Origin: Desulfitobacterium_A sp034927245
GTDB taxonomy: Bacteria > Bacillota > Desulfitobacteriia > Desulfitobacteriales > Desulfitobacteriaceae
Assembly: GCF_034927245.1 (NCBI RefSeq)
Contig: NZ_JAYFQK010000040.1
Span: forward strand, 1-64,000
DNA length: 64,000 nucleotides
Reading direction: 5' to 3'
Shown here: piece by piece, positions 26,655 through 35,878 of the stretch
Position numbering within the stretch: the stretch's first letter is position 1
Layout: every line of letters begins with the position of its first letter
The notes under the pieces: generated by a model
The model's input: the letters and a program-made list of their open reading frames with translations, nothing else
Told to the model about the DNA's origin: nothing
Databases searched by the model: none
Program-made: the position numbers and the translations under genes

Positions 26655-27428
26655 ATGAATATTGTGGTAATGATGAAACAAACATTTGATACAGAAGCTA
26701 AAATTGTTGTAAATGCGGAAGGGAAAATTGATTCTAACGGAGTTACTTTAGTTATCAATCCTTTAGATGAATATGCAATCGAAGAGGCCCTTCGCCTGAA
26801 AGAAAAATTCGGCGGGGATGTTACAATTGTTACTTTAGGTGGAGATCGGGCCCAAGAAGCTATACGTACTGCTTTAGCTATGGGTGCAGATAAAGCGATT
26901 CTTGTTAATGATCCTGAACTTGGCGAGATCGACGAGTGGGTTGCAGCTGAAGTTCTGGCGCAAGCTCTGAAAACCATTCCTTGTGACATTGTTTTGGCTG
27001 GTGTGATGGATACAGATAACGGTTCAGCTCAGGTTGCCGTTCGACTTGCGGAGAAATTAGAGCTCCCTTCGATCAGCAGTGTTACAAAACTTGAAATTAA
27101 CGGTGATAAAGCGGAAGCAGTCCGTGTCATTGATGGAGGAACAGCGTCTCTCGAAGTTCAGCTGCCGGCGGTCTTTTCTGTCGTACAGGGAATTAATGAA
27201 CCGCGTTATCCATCCGTTGCCGGTATTATGAAAGCTAAGAAGAAACCGCTTTCGACGATTAAATTGGCTGATTTAGGATTGAACATTTCTGATTTGGCAC
27301 CGCAAAACAGGGTGACAAAATTTACTTTGCCCGTCCCGCGTAAAGGAGGGAAAAAACTTCCCGGCGAAGCAGCAGAAGCTGCCCATGAATTAGCGCGCTT
27401 ACTGCGTGAGGAAGCAAAAGTCCTCTAA
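26655..27428 (+). CDS. etfB: Electron transfer flavoprotein beta subunit
   Basis: This 257-residue EtfB has the family patterns MNIVVMMKQTFDTEAKI, NPLDEYAIEEALRLKE, and DGGTASLEVQLPAVFSV. With EtfA it accepts electrons from the acyl-CoA dehydrogenase. ATG 26655 has GGGAGG upstream; the TTG at 26640 is rejected. It is followed 32 bases later by etfA. Confidence 0.95.
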   Translation: MNIVVMMKQTFDTEAKIVVNAEGKIDSNGVTLVINPLDEYAIEEALRLKEKFGGDVTIVTLGGDRAQEAIRTALAMGADKAILVNDPELGEIDEWVAAEVLAQALKTIPCDIVLAGVMDTDNGSAQVAVRLAEKLELPSISSVTKLEINGDKAEAVRVIDGGTASLEVQLPAVFSVVQGINEPRYPSVAGIMKAKKKPLSTIKLADLGLNISDLAPQNRVTKFTLPVPRKGGKKLPGEAAEAAHELARLLREEAKVL

Positions 27429-27460
27429 TAAAGAGATGAACAAAGTAAAAGGAGCGAGTG

Positions 27461-28456
27461 ATGTTTATGCCAAAAGGAATATGGATTTTTATAGAACATT
27501 CGAATGGAAAGATTCGTAAAGTTTCACTTGAGGTCTTGAGTCAAGGCCGCAAAATTGCGGATCAAACCGGTGAATCCCTTGTCGCGGTTATTGCGGGAGA
27601 AGGCATCGGCGGCTTTGCTAAGGAAGTTGCAGAGTATGGCGCTGATCAAGTGTATCTTCTTGATTCTCCTCAATTGGCTCAGTATACAACAGGTGCTTAT
27701 ACCTCGGCTTTGAACAAACTTATTCGCGAACAAGAACCACTAGCCTTTTTGATGGGGCACACCGGTCTGGGTAAAGACCTAGCACCACGTTTAGCACAAC
27801 GATTAGGTGTCGGTCTTGCCTCAGATATCTTAGATATTGAAGTCGATCCTGAAAAATTCCTCGTTTTTAAACGCCCTGTGTATACGGGAAGTGCATTCAG
27901 TACTGTTGAGACAACAAGCCGTCCTGTTCTGGCAACCGTTCGTGCTAAATCATTCCTGGTGGCTGATCCGGATCCTTCGCGTCAAGCAGAAGTTATTGAG
28001 GCCCCTGTTAACATTGATCCGGCTGATCTGAAGGTGATTTTGAAAGAAGTTGCTATTGCAGCTTCTAGCCGCCCTGCTCTTACTGAAGCGGATATTGTTG
28101 TTTCAGGCGGCCGCGGAATGAAAGGACCGGAGAACTTTGCCATACTTGAAGAATTGGCAGATGTTGTTGGTGGAGCAGTAGGAGCCTCCAGAGCAGCATG
28201 CGATTCAGGCTGGATTGCCAACGGCTTCCAAGTAGGACAGACAGGAAGCATTGTTGCTCCCACAATCTATATTGCCTGCGGAATTAGCGGTGCGATTCAA
28301 CACTTAGCGGGCATGAATGCTTCTAAAGTTATCATTGCAATCAACAAAGACCCCGAGGCTAACATTTTCAATGTAGCTGACTATGGAATCGTAGGGGATC
28401 TTTTTGAAGTGGTACCTCTCCTTACTCAGGAATTTAAGCAATTGGTTAATAGCTAA
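27461..28456 (+). CDS. etfA: Electron transfer flavoprotein alpha subunit
   Basis: This 331-residue EtfA has an N-terminal domain and the C-terminal FAD domain: SGGRGMKGPENF, GASRAACDSGW, VGQTGSIVAP, CGISGAIQHLAGM and NKDPEANIFNVADYGIVGD. In many EtfA proteins the loop reads VGQTGKxVAP; here Lys is replaced by Ser, which might tune the FAD. It partners EtfB. AAAGGAG lies six bases before ATG 27461. It is followed by a structured leader before the Fe-S oxidoreductase gene. Confidence 0.95.
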   Translation: MFMPKGIWIFIEHSNGKIRKVSLEVLSQGRKIADQTGESLVAVIAGEGIGGFAKEVAEYGADQVYLLDSPQLAQYTTGAYTSALNKLIREQEPLAFLMGHTGLGKDLAPRLAQRLGVGLASDILDIEVDPEKFLVFKRPVYTGSAFSTVETTSRPVLATVRAKSFLVADPDPSRQAEVIEAPVNIDPADLKVILKEVAIAASSRPALTEADIVVSGGRGMKGPENFAILEELADVVGGAVGASRAACDSGWIANGFQVGQTGSIVAPTIYIACGISGAIQHLAGMNASKVIIAINKDPEANIFNVADYGIVGDLFEVVPLLTQEFKQLVNS

Positions 28457-28485
28457 TACCCAAAGTTTATAAATTAAAATGTCAG

Positions 28486-28590
28486 CTCGCACGGGGAATA
28501 CGGCGACTCACCAAAAGTTTGATCTTGCCTTAGATTAAAGGGGAGTTTATCCTGTTGTTCTCCGCGCGAGACTCCATTTCAGTCTCTTTT
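28486..28590 (+). ncRNA. Candidate structured leader or attenuator between etfA and the Fe-S oxidoreductase gene
   Basis: A 13-bp long-range stem (28486-28498 with 28558-28570, one A-C mismatch, one G-U) encloses about 59 bases. Inside it, GGCGA (28502-28506) pairs with TTGCC (28525-28529). The 3' arm overlaps a terminator hairpin GAGACT/AGTCTC (28568-28586) followed by TTTTTAT. In addition GGAGT (28542-28546) can pair with ACTCC (28571-28575), which would break the terminator. Mutually exclusive pairings like these are typical of attenuators and riboswitches. I could not match a known class. Confidence 0.5.
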
Positions 28591-28656
28591 TATATAGAAC
28601 TTTAGGAGTTTTAAGAGTGGGTTAGGATATATATTTTTAGAGGAGGAGAAGGGCAT

Positions 28657-30723
28657 ATGCCTACACGTGAGCTTTATTGGAACATTGATGGACATTGGTT
28701 AATTTATCCCTTGTTCCTGATTGCTTTTGGGTTCATTGTCTACGGTTATTGGAAACGCATACGTCTCTGGAAGCTGGGACAGCCTGAGAATCGTTGGCGT
28801 GATGTTTGGGCAGGGATTAAAGATATCTTTGTTTACGGTATTTTTCATTATCGAATACTCAAAGATAAATACCCCGGTATTATGCATTTTCTTATTTTAT
28901 GGGGTTTTATTTTTTTAGGATTTGCTACAACGATTGTAGCCTTGCAGGCTGATTTCGGTCTTAATTTTTTCCATGGCGTTCTTTATGTGTTTATAAAATT
29001 AACCGCAAATGCTTTTGGCTTATTGGCCGTTGTAGGTTTGATTATGGCGCTGTGGCGGCGTTATGTTGAAAAACCGGATCGCTTAGATAATAAAAAGGGA
29101 GCCGGTGACGGATTCGTTCTCGTGCTCATTTTGGCTATCCTTATTACAGGTTTTATTACCGAAGCTGTTCGTATCGTGGCTAATAATGATCCATGGGCTG
29201 CTTATGGTTTTGTGGGATATTGGATTTCCCCCTTGTTTAGTGGGATGAGTGCTGAAAGTCTCAGTGCTTTCCATCGTTTCCTCTGGTGGTTCCATCTTTT
29301 ACTTGCCTTTACTTTCTTGGGCGCTATACCCTATACAAAACTTACCCATATTTTATTGGCACCTGCGAACCAATTTTTGAGAAAACGCGGACCTATCGGG
29401 GTTCCGGAAAAAATCGATTTTGAAGATGAAAGCCTCGAGACTTTTGGAAAAAGCAAACTGCGTGAATTTTCTTGGAAAACGCTCTTTAATTCAGATGCCT
29501 GCATTCGCTGCGGAAGATGTCAAGATAATTGTCCCGCCTACTTAAGCGGTAAACATTTAAACCCGAAGCAGGTTATCCAAGATATGCGTGACTATATGGA
29601 AGAAGTGGGCGAAGCGTATGGTAATTACGCTAAAGCTCATCCTGCTGTAGCCGTAGCGGGTGCGGAAGGTTCAGAGGAAGCTGCGGCTGCCGTCGAAGCT
29701 CCTTCCGAAGAGGAACTTGGGCTTCGTAATTTGATCGGCGATGTTATTCCGGAAGAAGATCTATGGGCATGTACGACTTGCCGTTCTTGTGAACAACAAT
29801 GTCCGATTTTCGTTGAGCATGTCGATAAGACAATTGATATGCGCCGTAATTTAGTCCTAATGGAAAGCCGCTTCCCAGCGGAGGCTCAACTCGCTTTTAA
29901 AAATATGGAAAACAACGGCAACCCTTGGGGTATTGGTTGGACGAAACGAGCCGAGCATTTGACAAGCCTGGGAGTGCCGACATTGGAGGAAAATCCTGAA
30001 CCTGAAATTCTTTATTGGCCGGGTTGCTCCGGAGCATATGATATGCGGAACCAAAAAGTTTCTTCGGCATTTGTAAAACTCTTGCAGAAAGCCAATGTTA
30101 ACTTTTCGATTATCGGCAATGAGGAAAAGTGTTGCGGTGATTCGGCTCGCCGCCTAGGAAATGAGTATTTGTTCTTCTCCCTAGCCACGGAAAATATTGA
30201 GGTTATGAATAGTCATGGTATTAAGAAAATTGTTACTCAATGTCCGCACTGCTTTAATGTTTTGAAACAAGATTATCCCGAATTCGGCGGTAATTACGAA
30301 GTTATTCACCATACTCAATACTTATATGAGCTACTGAAGTCCGGACGACTGAAGTTAAATAAAGCGGAGAATAATCCAACGATTACCTACCATGATTCTT
30401 GTTACCTCGGTCGCTACCATCAAATCTATGAGGAACCCCGCGAACTGCTTAAAGCCGCAGGATTCACAACTTTGGAAATGTCTCGTAATCACGAGAAGAG
30501 CTTCTGTTGCGGTGCCGGCGGTGGTCGGATGTGGCTTGAGGAGAAAGAAGGAAAACGGATTAATGAGATGCGGACAGATGAAGCGCTGGCAACCCATGCT
30601 GATTTTGTAGGAACTGCATGTCCGTTCTGTTTAACGATGATTAATGACGGAATTGCTGCTCGTGAAGCAGAAGAGAAAGTTAAGGCCCAAGACATTGCGG
30701 AAATTCTTGCTTCAAGAATATAG
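28657..30723 (+). CDS. Membrane Fe-S oxidoreductase (ETF:menaquinone-type, HdrD/NarI-like fusion)
   Basis: This 688-residue protein has an N-terminal NarI-like membrane part of about five to six segments (residues 15-240), two ferredoxin-type Cys clusters (C282/285/288/292 and C372/375/378/382), and two CCG domains as in heterodisulfide reductase subunit D (CCG at 492-494 and 617-619). That layout matches the ETF-linked methylmenaquinone oxidoreductase proposed for syntrophic butyrate oxidisers. It would carry electrons from EtfAB into the quinone pool at the membrane. GGAGGAG precedes the ATG. The preceding 200 bases hold a structured leader that may tune its expression relative to etfA. Confidence 0.88.
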   Translation: MPTRELYWNIDGHWLIYPLFLIAFGFIVYGYWKRIRLWKLGQPENRWRDVWAGIKDIFVYGIFHYRILKDKYPGIMHFLILWGFIFLGFATTIVALQADFGLNFFHGVLYVFIKLTANAFGLLAVVGLIMALWRRYVEKPDRLDNKKGAGDGFVLVLILAILITGFITEAVRIVANNDPWAAYGFVGYWISPLFSGMSAESLSAFHRFLWWFHLLLAFTFLGAIPYTKLTHILLAPANQFLRKRGPIGVPEKIDFEDESLETFGKSKLREFSWKTLFNSDACIRCGRCQDNCPAYLSGKHLNPKQVIQDMRDYMEEVGEAYGNYAKAHPAVAVAGAEGSEEAAAAVEAPSEEELGLRNLIGDVIPEEDLWACTTCRSCEQQCPIFVEHVDKTIDMRRNLVLMESRFPAEAQLAFKNMENNGNPWGIGWTKRAEHLTSLGVPTLEENPEPEILYWPGCSGAYDMRNQKVSSAFVKLLQKANVNFSIIGNEEKCCGDSARRLGNEYLFFSLATENIEVMNSHGIKKIVTQCPHCFNVLKQDYPEFGGNYEVIHHTQYLYELLKSGRLKLNKAENNPTITYHDSCYLGRYHQIYEEPRELLKAAGFTTLEMSRNHEKSFCCGAGGGRMWLEEKEGKRINEMRTDEALATHADFVGTACPFCLTMINDGIAAREAEEKVKAQDIAEILASRI

Positions 30724-30770
30724 GTAGTTAAGGACTTTGACATCAATGATTATAGAGAAGAGGAGTAAAT

Positions 30771-31949
30771 ATGAGAGAAGTTGTTATTGTAAGTGCAGTT
30801 AGAACACCTGTTGGCGCATTCGAAGGTAAGGTCGGACAACTGACAGGTACGGAGCTTGGAAGTATTGTTATCAAGGAAGCAATTAACAGAGCAAATATTA
30901 AACCGGAACAAGTTGATGAAGTAATTATGGGTAATGTCCTAAGTGCGGCAATGGGCCAAAATCCCGCACGCCAAGCTTCAATCAATGCCGGGTTGCCAAT
31001 CGAGGTCCCCGCATGGACAGTGAGCAAAGTTTGCGGGTCCGGTTTAAAAGCTGTTGTTTGTGCAGCACAAGCAATTATTGCAGAAGATGCCGATATTATC
31101 GTTGCCGGCGGGATGGAAAGCATGACCGGTGCGGCTTTTGCATTACCGAAGGCTCGTAAAGGTTATCGTATGGGAAATGATGTTTTAGTAGATACCATGA
31201 TCAACGACGGATTAACAGATGCCTTCCATCATATTCATATGGGTATGACCGCTGAAAATATCGCCGAGAAATTTGGAATTTCGCGTGAACAACAAGATGA
31301 ACTGGCCGCCCGCAGTCAAAACCGTGCCGAGGCTGCAATCAAATCCGGCCGATTTGCGGACGAGATTGTCCCTGTGACCATACCTCAAAGAAAAGGAGAG
31401 CCTCTTGTTGTCAGTCAGGATGAATTTCCGAGATTCGGAACAACCCCGGAAACACTTGCAAAACTGAAACCGGCATTTAAGAAGGATGGAACAGTTACAG
31501 CCGGTAATGCCTCCGGAATTAATGATGGTGCAGCCGCTTTTGTTGTAATGTCGAAAGAGAAAGCTGAAGAATTGGGATTACCGATTATGGCTAAGATTAC
31601 TTCCTGGGCTTCAGCTGGGGTTGATCCGTTAATCATGGGTACAGGTCCGATTCCGGCATCCCGCAAAGCATTGAAAAAAGCCGGTCTCAAGATTGAAGAT
31701 ATAGATCTTGTTGAAGCAAACGAAGCATTTGCAGCTCAAGCTCAAGAAGTCACGAATGAACTTCATCTTGATATCGAAAAGACGAATGTAAATGGTGGAG
31801 CAATCGCTCTTGGTCACCCCATCGGTGCCTCCGGTGCTCGTATTCTTGTGACACTGCTCTATGAGATGAGCAAGCGTGATGCCCAACGCGGACTGGCGAC
31901 ACTTTGTATTGGCGGCGGACAGGGAATCGCTATGATTGTTGAGAAATAG
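30771..31949 (+). CDS. Acetyl-CoA C-acetyltransferase (thiolase)
   Basis: This 392-residue thiolase has nucleophile C88 in SKVCGSGLKAV, GGAIALGHPIGASG with the active His, and the C-terminal CIGGGQG Cys. Biosynthetic and degradative thiolases are not separable here; in this operon it would cleave acetoacetyl-CoA or form it. The ribosome site AGAGGAG lies just upstream. It follows the Fe-S oxidoreductase by 47 bases. Confidence 0.95.
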   Translation: MREVVIVSAVRTPVGAFEGKVGQLTGTELGSIVIKEAINRANIKPEQVDEVIMGNVLSAAMGQNPARQASINAGLPIEVPAWTVSKVCGSGLKAVVCAAQAIIAEDADIIVAGGMESMTGAAFALPKARKGYRMGNDVLVDTMINDGLTDAFHHIHMGMTAENIAEKFGISREQQDELAARSQNRAEAAIKSGRFADEIVPVTIPQRKGEPLVVSQDEFPRFGTTPETLAKLKPAFKKDGTVTAGNASGINDGAAAFVVMSKEKAEELGLPIMAKITSWASAGVDPLIMGTGPIPASRKALKKAGLKIEDIDLVEANEAFAAQAQEVTNELHLDIEKTNVNGGAIALGHPIGASGARILVTLLYEMSKRDAQRGLATLCIGGGQGIAMIVEK

Positions 31950-31978
31950 GCGATAACAGAAATAGGGGAGGCAAGGTT

Positions 31979-32761
31979 ATGGATTTTGAAAATCTAATCC
32001 TCGAATATCATGACCATATTGCTTTATTAAAAATCAATCGTCCGAAAGCGTTGAATGCTTTAAATGGTGAAACGTTAAAAGAACTGTCACAGGCATTTGC
32101 CCTAATTGCCGACGATACGAATATACGTGTGGTTCTTTTGACAGGCAGCGGAGAAAAAGCTTTCGTTGCAGGCGCAGATATCGCTCAAATGAGCAGCATG
32201 AATTCCCAACAAGCGAGACGTTTTAGTCAGTTGGGTCATAACGTCATGAATCAAATTGAGAATTTGCCCCAACCCGTAATAGCTGCAGTTAACGGCTTTG
32301 CTCTGGGTGGAGGTACGGAACTGGCCATGTCTTGTGATTTACGCCTAGCCAGTGAAAAAGCAAAATTCGGTCAACCTGAAGTAACTCTGGGACTTCTAGC
32401 TGGATTTGGGGGAACGCAACGTTTAGCACGCTTAGTGGGAGGCGGCAGAGCAAGTGAAATTCTGTTTACGGGAGATATGATCGATGCGCAGGAAGCATAT
32501 CGAATTGGTCTTGTAAACCGAGTCTATTCCCAGGATGAGCTGATGAATGAAGCAATGAAGCTCGCTCAAAAAATATCCTCACGTGCTCCTCTCGGTGTTC
32601 AACTCTCGAAGACGGCCATTCAAAGAGGACAGAATATGGATATTGTGACAGGTCAGGACTATGAAGCAGAAGTTTTTGGACAGCTTTTCAGCACTCAGGA
32701 TCAAAAAGAAGGGTGCTCGGCTTTCCTCGAAAAACGGCAGGCTATTTTTCAGGGGCATTAA
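31979..32761 (+). CDS. crt: Enoyl-CoA hydratase (crotonase)
   Basis: This 260-residue crotonase hydrates 2-enoyl-CoA. Seen are the oxyanion region AFVAGADIAQM, NGFALGGGTELAMSCD with one catalytic-region Glu, and FGQPEVTLGLLAGFGGTQRL with the second. It is last in the operon, with GGGGAGG upstream and a strong terminator downstream. Confidence 0.94.
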   Translation: MDFENLILEYHDHIALLKINRPKALNALNGETLKELSQAFALIADDTNIRVVLLTGSGEKAFVAGADIAQMSSMNSQQARRFSQLGHNVMNQIENLPQPVIAAVNGFALGGGTELAMSCDLRLASEKAKFGQPEVTLGLLAGFGGTQRLARLVGGGRASEILFTGDMIDAQEAYRIGLVNRVYSQDELMNEAMKLAQKISSRAPLGVQLSKTAIQRGQNMDIVTGQDYEAEVFGQLFSTQDQKEGCSAFLEKRQAIFQGH

Positions 32762-32777
32762 TAGAATCCATCCAATA

Positions 32778-32822
32778 AAGGGATAGAGGAAGTTAGTTTA
32801 ACTTTTTCTATCCCTTGTTTTA
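32778..32822 (+). terminator. Terminator of the beta-oxidation operon
   Basis: AAGGGATAGA (32778-32787) pairs with TCTATCCCTT (32807-32816), with further inner pairing, and is followed by a T-rich GTTTTAT. It ends the hbd-to-crt operon. Confidence 0.75.
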
Positions 32823-32868
32823 TATAAAGTCAGATAATAAAATAAATCCTACAAGTTTTATCAAGTTC

Positions 32869-32877
32869 TGATATAAT
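32869..32877 (+). promoter_or_regulatory. Extended -10 promoter for the M24 peptidase gene
   Basis: TGaTATAAT at 32869-32877 is an extended -10 about 35 bases upstream of the start at 32912. No clear -35 was seen. Confidence 0.5.
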
Positions 32878-32911
32878 TACAACATAGTAATTGATATTAA
32901 GGAGGATTTCA

Positions 32912-34096
32912 ATGGTTCCCCGCACAGAACTCGAGAGAAGATGGCTTGGTTTTAAAAAAGTACTCCAAAACCAAAAAATAGATGGTGCCTTACTTACCCA
33001 GCGAGCGGATACTTTATATTTCAGTGGAACCGCCCAGAATATCCATGTTTATATTCCGGCGGATGGCCAGCCTTTGGTTTTTGCGTACCGTGATATTCAG
33101 CGTGCTCAAGAGGAATGTCCTTGGAGGATTATTCCGCTAAAAGGAATATCAAAAATACCGGAATTACTTATAGGCTCTGGTTATATGTACCCGAAAGTTC
33201 TCGGCTTGGAATATGATGTTCTTCCTGTCGCAAACTATCAACGATATAGTAAAAGTTTAGTTGATTCCCGGTTTGTCGATATTTCCTATCAATTGCGGTT
33301 GTTCAGAGCGGTTAAGTCGGAATGGGAAATCGAGCAAATTGAAGAAACAGGTAAGATTTATACAGCACTTTGTGAGTATGTACCATCTGTATTGAAGGAG
33401 GGTATTACCGAGATTGAATTAGAAGCCTTACTTGAACTTAGAGCTCGAAAGCTTGGTCATGAGTCAATGATTCGTGTGCGCGGTTTTGGTTCTGAGTTCC
33501 ATTTTGGGCAAGTTTTAAGCGGCCCTCGTGCCGCACTGCCCAGCTATTTTGATGGACCACTTGGCGGGCTAGGTGCTTCTTTTTCTCATCCTTTTGGCTC
33601 ATCTTCTCTACCGATTCCTCTTAATATGCCTATTATTATCGATTTAGTACTCATGAAACATGGTTATCAAATTGATACGACTCGGGCTTTTGCACTTGGA
33701 GAGGTTTCAGACGTTTTTAAGGAAGCTTATGAATATTCGCTTGAGGCTGAAGAGAGGATCCGTCAGGCACTGGTGCCCGGTCGAGTAACCGGTGAAATAT
33801 ATGAAGAGATTTTAGCTTGGGTTCGTAAAGAAACACCCTATGCTGATAACTTTATGGGTTTTGGCGCAACACAAGTAAAATTTGTGGGTCATGGTATTGG
33901 GCTGGAGCTTGATGAACTTCCGACCATTAGCAAGGGTGCGAAAGAAGTACTTCAACGCGGGATGACGATTGCTATTGAACCAAAGTTTGTATTTCCAAAC
34001 ATAGGGGCTATAGGCGTTGAAGATACTGTCGTTGTGGAAGGGGAGAAAGGAGCACGGTTTTTATGCGGATATCCCCGCAACATTGTAAGCGTTTAA
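32912..34096 (+). CDS. M24-family metallopeptidase (Xaa-Pro dipeptidase-like)
   Basis: This 394-residue protein has an N-terminal creatinase-like domain (about 1-140) and a pita-bread catalytic domain with all five metal ligands in order: Asp and Asp in IDLVLMKHGYQIDTTRAF, His in FVGHGIGLELDELP, Glu in IAIEPKF, and Glu in IGVEDTVVV. It likely removes or cleaves N-terminal residues next to Pro, though the family also includes creatinase-like hydrolases. ATG 32912 has AAGGAGG six bases upstream. Confidence 0.9.
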   Translation: MVPRTELERRWLGFKKVLQNQKIDGALLTQRADTLYFSGTAQNIHVYIPADGQPLVFAYRDIQRAQEECPWRIIPLKGISKIPELLIGSGYMYPKVLGLEYDVLPVANYQRYSKSLVDSRFVDISYQLRLFRAVKSEWEIEQIEETGKIYTALCEYVPSVLKEGITEIELEALLELRARKLGHESMIRVRGFGSEFHFGQVLSGPRAALPSYFDGPLGGLGASFSHPFGSSSLPIPLNMPIIIDLVLMKHGYQIDTTRAFALGEVSDVFKEAYEYSLEAEERIRQALVPGRVTGEIYEEILAWVRKETPYADNFMGFGATQVKFVGHGIGLELDELPTISKGAKEVLQRGMTIAIEPKFVFPNIGAIGVEDTVVVEGEKGARFLCGYPRNIVSV

Positions 34097-34138
34097 GCTA
34101 ATTGATTTGTAAAATTTGATTTAATGAGGCGATTCTTT

Positions 34139-35227
34139 ATGCCGAGCTTCATTGGCGCAAGAGTTCTGAAAACCGGAATAGGAGTTACAATTGCTCTAGT
34201 CATTTGTGAAGCTTTAAAAATAGTTCCTTCTACATTTGCAGCAATTACAGTAGTTGTAAATATGCTTCCATCGGTCAATAAAGCATTGACCGATGCATGG
34301 TCACAAATCCGGGTTCACCTCCTTGGGGTAATTCTCGCTACTTTTCTAGGTATATTACATTGGAACAACCCCTTTGGGATTGGTGTCGCAGTTATTCTTA
34401 TCATCATGATCGCTAACCGTCTGGGGTGGGCGGGAACAGTTACTCCGGGTATAGTTTCAATTATTTTTATCCTTGATGCTCCCCCAGAGCAATTTTTAAT
34501 GCATGCTGCAACGCGTTCGCTGAGTATTTTTATTGGTCTCGGGGTTGCGTTAGTAACGAATCGTGTTTTAGCCCCACCGCGGTATAAGAAGCTGCTCTTA
34601 GAGAAGCTACAAAATTTATTTCACGATTCATCTGCTTATTTTATCGAAAGTGTGCGCTCTTTTGTCCAAGCCACATATTTAAAAGAGTATGAAAAAACCA
34701 ATATAGTGGATTTAGAAACACGAGTAGAAGAAATCCTTGGGCTGCATGAGCATGCCCGGGATGAATTTCTACCCGAAGAAAATACTTATCTTGTAGAAAA
34801 GCTGATTGAGATCTGCCAGGGTTTTGTGGAGCGTGGTCAAAACATTGAGGATATGACGTATCAAAGGGTTAAACGACGTCTCTCACCTGATTCTCCTTTA
34901 ATGTTTCAAGAAATTAGTCCTGCCTTTCAGAATCTGCTTGATATTCTTCTATTGGGAGATAAGCGATTAGAAGCATTGACATATCAGATTTCCGATAATC
35001 TCTATAAACTGCATTCCTCGATGATTTCTAAATCAGATGACCTTGAATACTGGGCTAAATTTGATGAAGCTATGGCAACTTGGCAGGGTGAAGTGAGCGG
35101 CGTTTTCTATTTACGTGCGATGATGGAGGTTGCAGTCGTGGCAACCGAAATGCGCTGGGCGGCACGCCGTTTAAAAAGGATTTATAATCTTGGCTCGTTC
35201 AAAAAAGCGGAGCAAAAAACAGAATAA
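34139..35227 (+). CDS. Aromatic acid exporter/FUSC-like membrane protein
   Basis: This 362-residue protein has four to six N-terminal membrane segments (residues 5-150) and a long helical cytoplasmic tail (about 155-362), the layout of the YgaC/YqjA-type aromatic acid exporter (ArAE) group. The substrate is unknown. ATG 34139 follows GAGGCG; the ATG at 34124 has no good ribosome site. It follows the M24 peptidase by 42 bases and may share its transcript. Confidence 0.75.
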   Translation: MPSFIGARVLKTGIGVTIALVICEALKIVPSTFAAITVVVNMLPSVNKALTDAWSQIRVHLLGVILATFLGILHWNNPFGIGVAVILIIMIANRLGWAGTVTPGIVSIIFILDAPPEQFLMHAATRSLSIFIGLGVALVTNRVLAPPRYKKLLLEKLQNLFHDSSAYFIESVRSFVQATYLKEYEKTNIVDLETRVEEILGLHEHARDEFLPEENTYLVEKLIEICQGFVERGQNIEDMTYQRVKRRLSPDSPLMFQEISPAFQNLLDILLLGDKRLEALTYQISDNLYKLHSSMISKSDDLEYWAKFDEAMATWQGEVSGVFYLRAMMEVAVVATEMRWAARRLKRIYNLGSFKKAEQKTE

Positions 35228-35276
35228 AACATGATAATTGGGGAAAATTAATTAGACTAAGAAAGGGGGATTTCTT

Positions 35277-35414
35277 GTGTCTAAACCAAAAGAAAGAGAT
35301 AAAATTGTTGACGTTCAAAAGAAGAAAACGGTTGAACAATTTAATAAAATTCCTCCCTTTGATAGGCCATATAATGATACTATCGGAGCATCAGATTCTA
35401 AGGAACGCGTTTAA
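35277..35414 (+). CDS. Small protein of 45 residues, unknown
   Basis: GTG at 35277 has AAAGGGGGA six bases upstream. The peptide is charged and hydrophilic (MSKPKERDKIVDVQKKK at the start, PPFDRPYNDT in the middle), with no membrane segment. The ribosome site and a terminator just after the stop support it as a real gene. No family recognised. Confidence 0.6.
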   Translation: MSKPKERDKIVDVQKKKTVEQFNKIPPFDRPYNDTIGASDSKERV

Positions 35415-35440
35415 TTTTTATTTAATAGAAATTGTTTAAT

Positions 35441-35502
35441 GGGGCTGTTGTCAAGTAAAACAGCCCCATTTTCGTGCGCACATAATTATGGACTATTGCA
35501 AA
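35441..35502 (+). repeat. Dispersed hairpin repeat, copy 1 (also acts as terminator)
   Basis: GGGGCTGTT (35441-35449) pairs with AACAGCCCC (35459-35467), followed by ATTTTC. After the hairpin comes a tail with ATAATTATGGACTAT and GCAAA (35482-35502). The copy at 55678-55734 shares the same hairpin and tail. It follows the 45-residue gene and resembles a terminator. Confidence 0.7.
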
Positions 35503-35599
35503 AGACCCGCAAGCAAGAGTAAACCAAGAATTACCAATCATATCAGATAATCTTGTCTCATACGTTTTAGTAAATGTTCACCGGAAAGTGGGGGGGCAC

Positions 35600-35878
35600 A
35601 TGACTAAGGAAGACGAGATTCTGGAATTTTTAGAGGTGCGAATGTTTAAGCCAATCCTTAATTCTTCAACGACCTCAGAACGTTTCAAGGGGGCGACACG
35701 CGGTTTAAAAATCCGCCTTAAACAACGCGATGCGCAAGGAATGATTGAGTATTTCTGGAGAAATGTCGTTGATGCTACAGCTAAGCATGCAAATTATGGA
35801 CGAATGTTACAAAATGAAAAGATAGCAGATTTCGAGAATGTTGTCGATGATTTTAGAGTTAGATTCAAAGAACTCTAG
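35600..35878 (+). CDS. Hypothetical protein, 92 residues
   Basis: A small, charged, mostly helical cytoplasmic protein (DEILEFLEVRMFKP at the start, FRVRFKEL at the end). A run of G (35590-35596) before ATG 35600 is the ribosome site. It shares its last four bases with the end of the convergent gene at 35875. No family recognised. Confidence 0.7.
   Translation: MTKEDEILEFLEVRMFKPILNSSTTSERFKGATRGLKIRLKQRDAQGMIEYFWRNVVDATAKHANYGRMLQNEKIADFENVVDDFRVRFKEL

Noticed and set aside
35441..35502. IS element or transposase remnant at the dispersed hairpin
   Set aside because: No transposase reading frame, target duplication or recognised terminal repeats are present; only stem and tail are shared.
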